Positions 9,398 to 17,734 of a stretch of DNA of 64,000 nucleotides are shown here, in pieces. The position numbers were made by a program, and so were the translations under genes. Location: positions 331,210 to 395,209 of the forward strand of contig NZ_JAQIFT010000016.1 of NCBI RefSeq assembly GCF_027857615.1. The letters run 5' to 3'. This DNA is from Holtiella tumoricola. GTDB taxonomy: Bacteria; Bacillota; Clostridia; Lachnospirales; Cellulosilyticaceae. The notes below the pieces were generated by a model. That model did not search any database, was not told the DNA's origin, and was given only the letters and a program-made list of their open reading frames with translations. Numbering within the stretch: position 1 is the first letter of the stretch; every line of letters begins with the position of its first letter.

Positions 9398-10354
9398 AAA
9401 TAAATATTTGTTTAAGTGAGGGGGTGCTTATATTTAGTCTACTTACGTGAGTTGGCTAGGTGGATTCTCCTCCACCTGCTACACTCCGCTTTCAGAGAAA
9501 TGTAATTCATTCAAAAATAATAACGGTGTGGACTCGCTACGCTCAAACAGCACACCTAAAATCATTATTTTTTTATTTCGAATATTTCTTATCTGAAAGC
9601 TACGTAGGCAGGTTCCGAAGAACGCACCTATCCAGCTCACTGAATCAAGTTTACGAATATGCCTCCCTCACTTTGTGGACTGCGCCGACGGAGAGATTAC
9701 TAAACTGCATGTAGCTTATATTCTAAGTCCATCCTCGAAAAAAACTCCATGGAGGTCACCCACGCATCACCGCCCTCTTCTACTCAGTTAGGTAAGTTTT
9801 CACTTCTAGTGACATGCCCTGGAGAGGAAAGAAGAGAAAATATCTCTTCTTTGGAAAGAAAACTTCCAAGTATTTGATAAGGTTTCTTTCTAGTTTGTTT
9901 CTGAGCTCAACCTATCCTAAAAGGTGAGCGTTAGCAAAGCTACTGTGAAGCCTTGCATGTCTCAATGTCTTTTGTTACTGAGTTAAGTAAGATACACTTT
10001 GTAGAATTAATAGTACTTTTGATCTAAACTCGGAAATGATTAGGCACTTTCACATGAAGGATGTTTAGAAAATGGATCATGTAGTTTAGCTGTCTCTCTA
10101 CCGGAAGGTTCTATAATGTGATGGGCTGTAAGGTCAGTTATTGTATGGAAACTTTCTCCGCAGACTTTTTAGAGAGGCTTAGTGAGTAGAATCAAACTGG
10201 TTTTAGGGAAATGTTTGAAGAAAAGTGCACTTCTTTTCTGAGTTTTGACCGTTAGTTTGATGAAATGAACTTAGCCTCTCTTAAAAGGCGAGGACTAGAA
10301 GTTGGAATACAATAAGCTTGCCTACATGCCCTCACACCTAACCAAATATTTATT
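9398..10354. repeat. Repeat element copy 1 (957 bp, non-coding, TIR-bounded)
   Basis: Fills the whole gap between the AraC stop and the Na/Pi symporter stop. The left end reads AATAAATATTTGTTTAAG and the right end is the inverted AATAAATATTTGGTTAG, so the termini are imperfect inverted repeats. Order: left end, long imperfect palindrome (9447-9640), a core (about 9760-10125) shared with copy 3, and a right part (about 10030-10354) shared with copy 2. A hairpin AAAGAAGAG / CTCTTCTTT at 9828-9852 is conserved in copy 3 with a changed loop. The right part holds nested stems: AGAGAGGCT/AGCCTCTCT enclosing ATCAAACT/AGTTTGAT enclosing AGAAAAG/CTTTTCT. Indels between copies are not multiples of three and no convincing protein is encoded. 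No transposase is present, so it is either a non-autonomous mobile element or a large RNA carrier. Confidence 0.85.
9447..9640. repeat. Long imperfect palindrome inside repeat copy 1
   Basis: The arm from GTGAGTTGGCTAGGTGG (9447) to GGTGTG (9530) is complementary, with mismatches and small bulges, to CACACC (9551) through GGTGCG...CCAGCTCAC (9640). The loop is about 20 bases. A transcript would fold into a roughly 190-nt hairpin. The same module occurs in opposite orientation at 31701-31894. Confidence 0.8.
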
Positions 10355-11993
10355 TCGCTAATACGACTTGTGCAATATTAATAGCATGGTCTGAAATACG
10401 TTCCATATTGCTAATGGTATCTATAAATACAATACCTGCTGTAGGATCACATGTATTCTGAACTAAGCGTTTGATATGGGTAGAACGCATAGTTTTTTCC
10501 ATATCATCTACTTGATCTTCTAATCCTAATGCTTTTTCAGCTAAACCAGAATCTCCTGATGCATATGCTTTGATAGCAGATTCTAAACACTTCAATCCTG
10601 TCTGGGTAATCATGATAAGTTCTTTTTTTGCATCTTCTGTAAACGTAGAATCACTATCTATTAAATCTTGAGCAAGCTCTGCAATATTATCTGCATGATC
10701 TCCCACTCTTTCAATATCGCTTATAATATGAAAAAGATTTGTAACACTTAAAGATTCCTCTTCTGAAAGAGAAACGTTACTTAGTTTAACTAAGTATTGA
10801 TTAATTCCTTTTTGTAATTCATTAATTTCTCTTTCTTTAGCAAAAACTTGTTCCATCTTATCAGCATTTTTTTCAAATAAGGCTTGAATAGCTATTTTCA
10901 CATTGTGTTGTGCAAGTTCACCCATATGCACAACTTCCTTAATGGCATTTTCTAAGGCAAATGTAGGAGTTTCAAACATACGTTCATCTAAATGTTGTAA
11001 TTCTCCTGGCTTAGCTTCTCCTTTTCCTTTAACAAGATGTTCTGCAAGATATACAAGTGTACCTGCAAATGGGAAAAGTACAATAGTATTTACTACGTTA
11101 AAGATAGTATGAACAACACTGATTTCTGTTACCGTAATAATACGGTTCCCAAGACCTGGAACAACAAATTTAAATAGTACAACAGCAATAATACCAAAGA
11201 TAACAGAGCCTAAAAAATTGAAAATAAAATGGATAGCTGCTGCTCTTTTTGCATTTAAGGTTGCACCTATACTAGATAAAATAGCTGTAATACATGTTCC
11301 TATATTTTGACCAAGTATAATATAAATAGCTGAACTCCAAGGTACAAGACCTGCTAAAGCCAAAGCCTGTAAAATACCTACTGAAGCTGATGAACTTTGA
11401 ATAATTGCTGTAACACCAGCACCTACTAAAATACCTAAAATAGGGTTATGTCCAATGACAACAAACATATTCTTGACTTCTTCTAGCTCACGAAGTGGTT
11501 TAGCCGCAGCACTCATAGAATCTAAACCTAAAAACAGTGCCCCAAAACCAAATAGTATTTCTCCTATATGTTTAATTTTATCTTCTCTTGCAAACATCAG
11601 AAGCCCTACACCTATAGCAATGCATAGTGGTGCAATTACCGATGGTTTTAAGAACTTTGTCCATTCTCCTAATGAAACGATCCATGCTGTAATTGTTGTT
11701 CCTATATTCGCTCCCATAATAACGCCTACAGCTTGTTTTAGAGACATAAGACCTGCATTAACAAATCCAACAACCATAACTGTTGTAGCTGATGAACTTT
11801 GAATTAGTGCTGTTACTCCAGCGCCTACTAATACGCCTAAGAAGCGGTTACTTGTTAAAATACTTAATAACTTTTTCATTTTAGGCCCAGCAGCTTTTTG
11901 TAACCCCTCTCCCATATACTCCATACCAAAGAGAAATAGGCCCAAACCGCCTATAAAGGTCAATCCCACATCTAGCCAATCAACTTGATTCAT
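10350..11993 (-). CDS. Na+/phosphate symporter with C-terminal PhoU-like domain
   Basis: 547 residues. About 310 residues of membrane helices carry the duplicated Na/Pi-cotransporter signature: GAGVTALIQSSSATT in the first half, GAGVTAIIQSSSASV in the second. A linker leads to a helical PhoU-like domain (about 350-547; for example HIISDIERVGDHADNIAEL, then NMERISDHAINIAQVV, both with the E/D..R..DHA..I metal-binding pattern). It probably imports inorganic phosphate with sodium at the plasma membrane. AAGGAG lies 8 bases before the ATG at 11993. The stop codon TAA (10350-10352) lies inside the right terminal repeat of the adjacent element, so the final codons abut an insertion. Confidence 0.92.
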   Translation of the reverse strand: MNQVDWLDVGLTFIGGLGLFLFGMEYMGEGLQKAAGPKMKKLLSILTSNRFLGVLVGAGVTALIQSSSATTVMVVGFVNAGLMSLKQAVGVIMGANIGTTITAWIVSLGEWTKFLKPSVIAPLCIAIGVGLLMFAREDKIKHIGEILFGFGALFLGLDSMSAAAKPLRELEEVKNMFVVIGHNPILGILVGAGVTAIIQSSSASVGILQALALAGLVPWSSAIYIILGQNIGTCITAILSSIGATLNAKRAAAIHFIFNFLGSVIFGIIAVVLFKFVVPGLGNRIITVTEISVVHTIFNVVNTIVLFPFAGTLVYLAEHLVKGKGEAKPGELQHLDERMFETPTFALENAIKEVVHMGELAQHNVKIAIQALFEKNADKMEQVFAKEREINELQKGINQYLVKLSNVSLSEEESLSVTNLFHIISDIERVGDHADNIAELAQDLIDSDSTFTEDAKKELIMITQTGLKCLESAIKAYASGDSGLAEKALGLEDQVDDMEKTMRSTHIKRLVQNTCDPTAGIVFIDTISNMERISDHAINIAQVVLAK

Positions 11994-12087
11994 ACATTTT
12001 ACTCCTTACCTTTATCATATGTTACAATCAATTTCTACTTAATATGTCCACATTCAAGGTAAAATATCTCATTTTTTCTCTAAAACA

Positions 12088-12125
12088 AAAAAATCGTAGT
12101 TATCTCTCTGATAACCACGATTTTT
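12088..12125 (-). terminator. Terminator after the DedA gene
   Basis: AAAAATCGTAGTTATC pairs with GATAACCACGATTTTT around a short loop, with A/T tracts on both sides. It lies about 30 bases past the DedA-family stop codon. Confidence 0.85.
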
Positions 12126-12155
12126 CTCCATCTATGCTATTTGTGAAACTACTAC

Positions 12156-12617
12156 TTAGCTCATAACAGTTAGGATATATCCAGCTAATACAAGTACACC
12201 ATTCCATAAAATAATACCTAATGTTGAATAGCATACAAACGCTGCAAAGTTAACTCTAAATGTACCCGCCATTAATGAAATAACAGTTCTTGCACCTGGA
12301 ATAACCCTCCCTATGCAGCATGCTCTATTTCCATATTGAGAGACTAATACATTGGCTTTATCCAATGACTTCCTAAGTCCCTTAAATTTTTTATAAAGTA
12401 CATCATATATCTTAGGCCCAATCATAATTACCACTAAATAATATGTAATGTTTCCTAGAATACTTCCTAGAATAGTAATGAACAATATACTTATAAGCTT
12501 TATATTTCCTTCTGCTGCCATAATTCCTACCGTAGGGAGTATAACTATTGCCGGAATCCCTGTTAAATTTAATCCTTCTAAAATCATAATAAAGAAAATT
12601 ATCATCTGAATAGTCAT
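12156..12617 (-). CDS. DedA family (SNARE-associated/VTT domain) membrane protein
   Basis: 153 residues with about four or five hydrophobic segments. Family features: an N-terminal re-entrant hydrophobic stretch with GIPAIVILPTVGIMAAEG, the GSILGNITYYLV helix and the conserved basic motif GRVIPGARTVISLMAGTFRV before the last helices. DedA proteins are linked to lipid flipping and membrane homeostasis; the specific substrate here is unknown. The ATG at 12617 has AGAGG 8 bases upstream, better than the ATG at 12638. It is slightly shorter than the usual 200 residues but keeps the core domain. Confidence 0.87.
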   Translation of the reverse strand: MTIQMIIFFIMILEGLNLTGIPAIVILPTVGIMAAEGNIKLISILFITILGSILGNITYYLVVIMIGPKIYDVLYKKFKGLRKSLDKANVLVSQYGNRACCIGRVIPGARTVISLMAGTFRVNFAAFVCYSTLGIILWNGVLVLAGYILTVMS

Positions 12618-12720
12618 CTTACGAACCTCTTCTACCATTCTTTATGAATTTAGCATACCATTGCCCACGTAATATTTCCAACATTTTTTCACATCCTCAC
12701 TTTAATCTACATGACTAAAC

Positions 12721-12762
12721 AAATAAATCTCGGTTGATAAACTGCTCAACCAAGATTTATTT
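12721..12762 (-). terminator. Terminator after the small zinc-ribbon gene
   Basis: AAATAAATCTCGGTTGA pairs with TCAACCAAGATTTATTT across an 8-base loop, with one mismatch. It lies 24 bases beyond the stop of the 79-residue gene. Confidence 0.8.
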
Positions 12763-12785
12763 AAAAGGGATATGAATGCTTATAC

Positions 12786-13025
12786 CTATATAATTTTTCT
12801 TACATCTTCAAGCTTACATGGCTTAATATAACGATCTTTGCTACTTGTAATCACTAATTCTAAAACATCATTTTTAATCCTATACACTTTACCTTTTAAT
12901 TTTGTACCTATCACATTTACAGGTGTCCCCAGTTTCACTTGTTTAATGTCATTGGCTTCACATGTGCAAGCATTTTCTTCATGAAAAACTTTTCTACATA
13001 CGTTACAAAAATACACTTTCCTCAT
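12786..13025 (-). CDS. Small zinc-ribbon-like protein, unknown function
   Basis: 79 residues with no signal or membrane segment. The N-terminus has CNVCRKVFHEENACTC, four cysteines (CxxC and CxC) likely to bind zinc. The C-terminal half (GTPVNVIGTKLKGKVYRIKND) looks like a small beta-barrel of the SH3/KOW kind. A nucleic-acid or protein-binding role is possible but unproven. GGGGG lies before AAAAGAAA and the ATG. The gene is flanked by its own terminator and by the unrelated secreted protein gene. Confidence 0.7.
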   Translation of the reverse strand: MRKVYFCNVCRKVFHEENACTCEANDIKQVKLGTPVNVIGTKLKGKVYRIKNDVLELVITSSKDRYIKPCKLEDVRKII

Positions 13026-13119
13026 TTTCTTTTCCCCCTAGAATGTTTTTTTAAGGCTTGTATAAAAAATCTAGTTATTCTATTTATAATAAGGAAATTG
13101 AAAATGTATGCCTATTTTT

Positions 13120-14754
13120 TTATTCCCATAAATGTGATGGAATAAAACCAAATAATACTGGAGCAGCAGACCCATTGGGAAGCATATAAGTCCATTCAAC
13201 AGATTTATTAGCTTTAGCCTTGCCAATTAATGCTGCTACTTTTTTACTATTTAATACCTCTTCATTGGGTACATCAAAAATAGTCTCTGTATTCCACTTA
13301 ATACTTCCTAAATACCCCCCACCTCTTGCATTTAGGATAATCCCCATATCCTCTGACGAGGTTAACTGAATTTTAATTGGTAAGCCATAATTTCCACGAT
13401 TAAGGGTCGTTTCTCCTGTTAAGGCATCGTATCCTGCTAGCCACTCATCAGCTTGTCCTCCTAGAACAATTTTTCCATAGGTATCTAGGTCTTTTATATT
13501 TACAGTATAATTTCTCTCAATTACATCAAAAGTACCTCTAATATGGCCATCTCGTTCTAATGGTTTTAGCATAGAAACATATTCTATAGGTGTTGCTACA
13601 TCTACAGTATATACTGTCCAGACCACTTCCTCATCACTCTCAAAGTCAAAGGTTCCGGATATAACCTCATCCTTTTCCCAACCTTTAATGGTGGAGCTAT
13701 TATAAATACAAGTTAGTTCTCCTGGCTTAACTGTATAAACTTCTTCTTTGTTCCCTACAAAGAATTGTTTCACTGCTTCTTGTCCCATCTTCAATATATT
13801 TTTATGAGGTTGTTGAATAGCGTAGTCTTTCACTTTTACTTCAACAGGTTGATCCCCATTTGTTGTTGCAACTACGATTAACTTTTTAGTTACAGATGTA
13901 TTATTTAAGTGGTGAACCACTAAACGTCCTATTCCTTTACTTACATCTTGATAAAGGATACCACTACTAGATATAACTTCAGGAGAATTGCTTACAATTA
14001 AAGTGCCTGGCACATCTTGAATTTCTATATTTTCTAATGGATCAAAGGTACTATAGTCTTTATCTATATAATCTTCGATTAAATCTCCTGGCTTTCCTCT
14101 ATTAAAGAGGTAACTTCCATTTCTCTTAATCATTTCATTACTTACTTCTACTGTACAAGTGGCCTTATTTGACCAATTGCCCCATTCATCTTGTATTTCT
14201 AAACTTACCTCATAAGTTCCTGCCTTATTAAAATATCTAGGCTTACTCATTACAAGGCTTCCACCTGTTGTTAAGTTTTTATAGCGCCATCTTTGGCTTT
14301 TAATGGTTAAGTCATTAGGATTACTTAGATCAAATACAAAGTTTAACTTTTCTCCAATATCGTAAAGGGTTTGTTCCAGTTTAAAATCCGTTATTTCTAA
14401 TACTTGTGTTTTTTTAACTTCAATTTTTCGACTTATCCATTCACTCCAAGTTCCTTCAGCATCCTTTACTCTAAGAAAGACTTCTATGGTTCCTGGTTGA
14501 ACATTCTTTAATAATGTTGAAATATTACTTGCTTTTTTATATTCTCCATCTACAATCCGTTTCCACTCTTTTTGTGTAATCTTCAGCCCTTTTGGACTAT
14601 AGCTCCCTTCTTTTACTTTAATCGGTTCATCAACTTGATATGATTCTTTTTCAAAGCTAAATAATGCCACTGGTTTCTCTTCATTTGCATATAAAGCTAT
14701 CGGTAGCATCAAGCATACAAGTACTACCACAATCATTGTCTTTAGTTTATTCAT
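13120..14754 (-). CDS. Secreted protein with tandem PKD/Ig-like beta-sandwich domains
   Basis: 544 residues. A signal peptide (KLKTMIVVVLVCLMLPIALYA) is followed by two or more repeated modules: VALFSFEKESYQVDEPIKV ... EGTWSEWISRKIEV, then FKLEQTLYDIGEKLNFVFD ... WGNWSNKATCTVEV. Both end in the W(S)xW..(K)..C/T..V strand seen in PKD-like domains. The remaining 300 residues are beta-rich with VSNSPEVISSSG and LNARGGGYLGSIKW segments I cannot assign. No catalytic motif, anchor or LPxTG is visible. GGGGG lies before TCTTA and the ATG. It may bind carbohydrate or wall polymer (inference). Confidence 0.65.
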   Translation of the reverse strand: MNKLKTMIVVVLVCLMLPIALYANEEKPVALFSFEKESYQVDEPIKVKEGSYSPKGLKITQKEWKRIVDGEYKKASNISTLLKNVQPGTIEVFLRVKDAEGTWSEWISRKIEVKKTQVLEITDFKLEQTLYDIGEKLNFVFDLSNPNDLTIKSQRWRYKNLTTGGSLVMSKPRYFNKAGTYEVSLEIQDEWGNWSNKATCTVEVSNEMIKRNGSYLFNRGKPGDLIEDYIDKDYSTFDPLENIEIQDVPGTLIVSNSPEVISSSGILYQDVSKGIGRLVVHHLNNTSVTKKLIVVATTNGDQPVEVKVKDYAIQQPHKNILKMGQEAVKQFFVGNKEEVYTVKPGELTCIYNSSTIKGWEKDEVISGTFDFESDEEVVWTVYTVDVATPIEYVSMLKPLERDGHIRGTFDVIERNYTVNIKDLDTYGKIVLGGQADEWLAGYDALTGETTLNRGNYGLPIKIQLTSSEDMGIILNARGGGYLGSIKWNTETIFDVPNEEVLNSKKVAALIGKAKANKSVEWTYMLPNGSAAPVLFGFIPSHLWE

Positions 14755-14812
14755 TAAGACCCCCTACTCTCTTATTTCTTTTATTATATCCAACTCTTAC
14801 CATAAAATAAAT

Positions 14813-14861
14813 AACCTAATCTCTTTATCCAACATAAGTTGACATTTTAAGAGATTAGGTT
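14813..14861 (-). terminator. Terminator-like hairpin between secreted-protein gene and small membrane gene
   Basis: A perfect 13-bp stem AACCTAATCTCTT / AAGAGATTAGGTT has a 23-base loop in an AT-rich setting. It should end transcription of the 14943-15263 gene on the minus strand. Confidence 0.7.
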
Positions 14862-14942
14862 AATCTTATAACAACCAAATTATTAAGCTATAATATTATA
14901 TTGACCCTTTTTAATGCTTTTTATTTGTATATTATAGCAATT

Positions 14943-15263
14943 TTAAAAGAAAAATAATTTTAGTAATCCTAAAATTACAGATACTGTAACAAGATATTTA
15001 GCTATTTTAGCTTTTTGTGGGTTTTTTACTTTTACAATAATCCCAGCAACTGCTAAAATTCCAAAGCCCCAACTAACAATAATCTCTCCAATATAATTAC
15101 TTGGTAGGCTAGTTGCACTTAGAAAAGCAATAAACATGCCTAATACTGCTGCAATGTAGAAAAAGATATTTTGTACTTGTGGCTTTTTAGAAAGAAATAA
15201 AAAAGTAATAGATAGCCCTGACATAACAGCCAGTACTGTAAACATAATAAGTAATAATTCCAT
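14943..15263 (-). CDS. Small four-helix integral membrane protein, unknown
   Basis: 106 residues forming about four hydrophobic helices: MELLLIMFTVLAVMSGLSITFLFL, IFFYIAAVLGMFIAFLSA, EIIVSWGFGILAVAGIIV and LVTVSVILGLLKLFFF, with a basic KVKNPQKAKIAK loop. No recognised family. AGGAG lies 9 bases upstream of the ATG. It sits just downstream of the histidine kinase on the same strand, with a 91-base gap, so joint expression or functional linkage with the two-component system is possible but not shown. Confidence 0.65.
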   Translation of the reverse strand: MELLLIMFTVLAVMSGLSITFLFLSKKPQVQNIFFYIAAVLGMFIAFLSATSLPSNYIGEIIVSWGFGILAVAGIIVKVKNPQKAKIAKYLVTVSVILGLLKLFFF

Positions 15264-15354
15264 GATAATCGCTCCTAATCTTTATTAATGATAGATTCAT
15301 TATAGGAAAAACTTCTGTATTTTTCCCCTATCTAATTCTGAAGAATTCTGAAGA

Positions 15355-16398
15355 TTACAGGTGTAATGCTATGGTTATTTCATAAATACCCTCTTCTTCT
15401 AGAATATTGACTGTTCCCTCATATTTCTTAGCCAATTGCTCTATACTTTTAATTCCTATTCCATGACTTTCTACAGTGCTATTCGCTTCCATACGCATGG
15501 TATTTCTCTCTACAAGTTCCAAAACATCATTGTTTCTTGTCACGACTAATACTACTGGCTGTATTGGCTCAGCGTATTTTATAATATTAGAACTTAAATT
15601 ATCAAATATCCGCACCATATCTTGTGGATGAAGCCTAGTCTTAAACTCACCTAATAGATTAAGTGAAACTTCTACTTTGAATCCCTCATCTTCTAAAATA
15701 TCTTCATATTCTTGTAGAAGTTGTTCTACTAATAGATAACCATCAAAAACTTCTTCTGTAGTTAATACACTTGTAGACTTATCCGTATCAAATAGCAACT
15801 CTGTCAATTCCTTTATTTGAAACGCCTTACTTTGAATAATCCCTATATAATCTTCTAGTTTTTCTATGCTATCGTACCTTTTATTTTGAATAAAATCCGA
15901 ATATGAAATAATTGCAGTAAGTGGCGTTCTTATATCATGAGATAGTGACTGTATCAACTCTATCCTTTCCTTTTTAAGTTCTTCCTCCTTTTTCATATAG
16001 ACTTCTAATGTATATGCTAAATGATTAAGACTATCAGCAAGATCTGATATCTCATCCTCTCCAGTTACATCTATTCTATATGATAAATCTCCACCTTCTA
16101 ATTTCTGTATAGCTGTATTAATTTCTAAAATATACGCAAATCTTTGTCCTATTAAAAAAAGGAAAATACCAAGAAATACTATAATTGCGCCTATCAAGCT
16201 TACACCATCTATGACGCTCAAAATATTATCATTAATCCCAATATGCTCCCCATAGAATCCATACATCTCTATCTTTATAACAAGTGAATAGGACATAGTG
16301 TGTAAAAATCCAAAAGAGAAAAAAGCAATGATTAAAGATAAAATCAAATGGCCTATAAACATTAACGAAAGCTTTGGTATTCTATAATTCTTAATCAA
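15355..16398 (-). CDS. Membrane sensor histidine kinase
   Basis: 347 residues. Two transmembrane helices (about 13-35 and 63-85) bracket a short external loop. They are followed by a HAMP domain (NTAIQKLEGGDLSYRIDVTG), HisKA with phospho-acceptor His in SLSHDIRTPLTAI, and HATPase with an N-box (FDNLSSNIIKYAEP) and G-box (ESHGIGIKSI). The gene overlaps the response regulator by 8 bases and appears to begin at a TTG with AAGGGG upstream, so translation is coupled. The first ATG would be 12 codons further in. The small external loop suggests it senses a membrane-associated or partner-protein signal. Function is otherwise unknown. Confidence 0.9.
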   Translation of the reverse strand: MIKNYRIPKLSLMFIGHLILSLIIAFFSFGFLHTMSYSLVIKIEMYGFYGEHIGINDNILSVIDGVSLIGAIIVFLGIFLFLIGQRFAYILEINTAIQKLEGGDLSYRIDVTGEDEISDLADSLNHLAYTLEVYMKKEEELKKERIELIQSLSHDIRTPLTAIISYSDFIQNKRYDSIEKLEDYIGIIQSKAFQIKELTELLFDTDKSTSVLTTEEVFDGYLLVEQLLQEYEDILEDEGFKVEVSLNLLGEFKTRLHPQDMVRIFDNLSSNIIKYAEPIQPVVLVVTRNNDVLELVERNTMRMEANSTVESHGIGIKSIEQLAKKYEGTVNILEEEGIYEITIALHL

Positions 16399-17080
16399 TA
16401 TAATACCCCTTTCCCCATGCTGTTTTAATATATCTTGGATTTCTATTATCCTTTTCTATCTTCTTTCTTAAGTTTTTAATATGAACCATCACAGCATTAT
16501 CTCCTACTGCATCTTCCCCCCATACACTTGCAAAAATATTATCTATCGAGAAGATTTTTTTACGATGGGTAATAAGTAGTTCTAGAATTTTATATTCTGT
16601 ATGGGTCAGTATAACAGGTTGTCCACTTATTAAAATAGATTCTGTATCCAGATTAACTTCTAACTCCTCTATTTGAATATGAGAATGATTCCTTTCAACT
16701 TGTGGTTGGTAAACATTATAGCGTCTAAGTAATGCCTTTACTCTTAAGAGTAGCTCTGAATTAGAAAATGGCTTTGTAATATAATCATCACCGCCTGCTG
16801 AAAACCCCATTGTTTTATCTGATTCTTGGGAGTGGGCTGTTAAGAATAAGATAGGTGCAAACGTCTTTTTACGTATTTCTGAAGCCGCAATAAATCCTGA
16901 TTTACGTGGCATACTTACATCTAAAATAATGAGATTAATATTTTCATCTGCCTTTTCCACTACCTCTATGCCATCACATGCTACGATGACATCGAATCCC
17001 TCACCCGTTAATAGTATATTAAGAATTTCTCTAATTTCCTGATCATCATCTGCTACTAGTATAGTATTATTCTTGTTCAT
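16391..17080 (-). CDS. OmpR/PhoB-family response regulator
   Basis: 229 residues. The receiver domain has acidic pocket DDD (near residues 10-13), phospho-acceptor Asp in LIILDVSMPRKSG, Thr in LFLTAHSQ and Lys in YITKPFS. A winged-helix DNA-binding domain follows (LTHTEYKILELLITHRKKIF ... VMVHIKNLRKKI, ending YIKTAWGKGYYID). It forms an operon with the downstream histidine kinase. An extended -10 sequence lies about 100 bases upstream. The regulon cannot be inferred; the nearby small membrane gene and the kinase itself are candidates. Confidence 0.94.
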   Translation of the reverse strand: MNKNNTILVADDDQEIREILNILLTGEGFDVIVACDGIEVVEKADENINLIILDVSMPRKSGFIAASEIRKKTFAPILFLTAHSQESDKTMGFSAGGDDYITKPFSNSELLLRVKALLRRYNVYQPQVERNHSHIQIEELEVNLDTESILISGQPVILTHTEYKILELLITHRKKIFSIDNIFASVWGEDAVGDNAVMVHIKNLRKKIEKDNRNPRYIKTAWGKGYYID

Positions 17081-17181
17081 ATATTTTCCTTTCTACACAA
17101 GAGTTCTACTTCTTCTCTTAATCTGAGTATACACATCCTTTGTTTTCTTAGCAACATTCACCAGCCTACTCATACTTAGAT

Positions 17182-17190
17182 ATTATAGCA
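17182..17190 (-). promoter_or_regulatory. Extended -10 element for the two-component operon
   Basis: On the minus strand TGCTATAAT is a perfect extended -10, about 100 bases before the response-regulator start. No good -35 lies 17 bases upstream, which is common for extended -10 promoters. This is a candidate only. Confidence 0.4.
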
Positions 17191-17213
17191 GCATCAACCT
17201 TCTATAATATAAG

Positions 17214-17265
17214 GAAGTCATATGAGCAAATATACCAGCAAAGTATTTACTCATATGACTTTCTT
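17214..17265 (-). terminator. Terminator after the ParA-operon
   Basis: GAAGTCATATGAG pairs with CTCATATGACTTTC, extended by AAATA/TATTT, around a short loop, with T-rich sequence to either side. It closes the 17327-18966 gene cluster and faces the response-regulator promoter region. Confidence 0.75.
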
Positions 17266-17326
17266 ACTTTTCTTTACTTAAATATACTTAGAAGCTTAAT
17301 TTTTAGCTTCTTCCACACTTCTAGAT

Positions 17327-17734
17327 TTATTTTCCTTTATTGCCTAGTACTTGTATTTTTAACTTATTTCCTACTACTTCTTCAACTATCTTATATATAA
17401 TTTTCTCTTTAGTATCTCGACTTTGTATGTAAATACTCCATGCACTTCCTAAATCTTTGAGTTGCTGTTTATTAAACTTTAAACTTTGCAAGTACTCAAT
17501 TGCTTCTTCATAAGAATCCATTATCTTTAGTTTTTGCTCGTAAGATTTATACATTTCTTGCCAAATAATTTCTTTTTTATTTTCTTTTTTTACCTTTTTA
17601 GCTGATAAGCTCGGTTGTAATGTAAGTATATACTCTCCTGCTAACCACCTTTTGAACGTAGTCTCATCTAAGCCCTCTATAAATTCAAGTGTCATTCGAC
17701 ACCCTTGTAGTGTCTCTTGATGACTTATTGACAT
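17327..17734 (-). CDS. ParA-associated small protein, unknown
   Basis: 135 residues, basic and helical, with no membrane segment. Its start overlaps the ParA stop by 10 bases, a tight coupling. Its position directly behind parA would fit a ParB-like or centromere-binding adaptor, but I see no ParB nuclease motif or clear helix-turn-helix, so that is inference. Segments: WQEMYKSYEQKLKIMDSYEE and FNKQQLKDLGSAWSIYIQS. The protein could be an element-specific partner of ParA. Confidence 0.55.
   Translation of the reverse strand: MSISHQETLQGCRMTLEFIEGLDETTFKRWLAGEYILTLQPSLSAKKVKKENKKEIIWQEMYKSYEQKLKIMDSYEEAIEYLQSLKFNKQQLKDLGSAWSIYIQSRDTKEKIIYKIVEEVVGNKLKIQVLGNKGK

Noticed and set aside
9460..9714. 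84-residue plus-strand frame inside repeat copy 1
   Set aside because: It runs through the long palindrome, has no ribosome site, and its composition is that of the repeat. The corresponding sequence in copy 3 is inverted and interrupted.
9398..10354. Repeat copy 1 as a group I or group II intron or IS with transposase
   Set aside because: I could not find catalytic-core motifs or any transposase or reverse-transcriptase frame, and the copies differ by module order, which introns do not show. Not formally excluded.
15334..15353. Direct repeat AATTCTGAAG x2 downstream of the histidine kinase
   Set aside because: Only two 10-base copies adjacent to a stop codon, with no symmetry or known role. 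Most likely a chance slippage.
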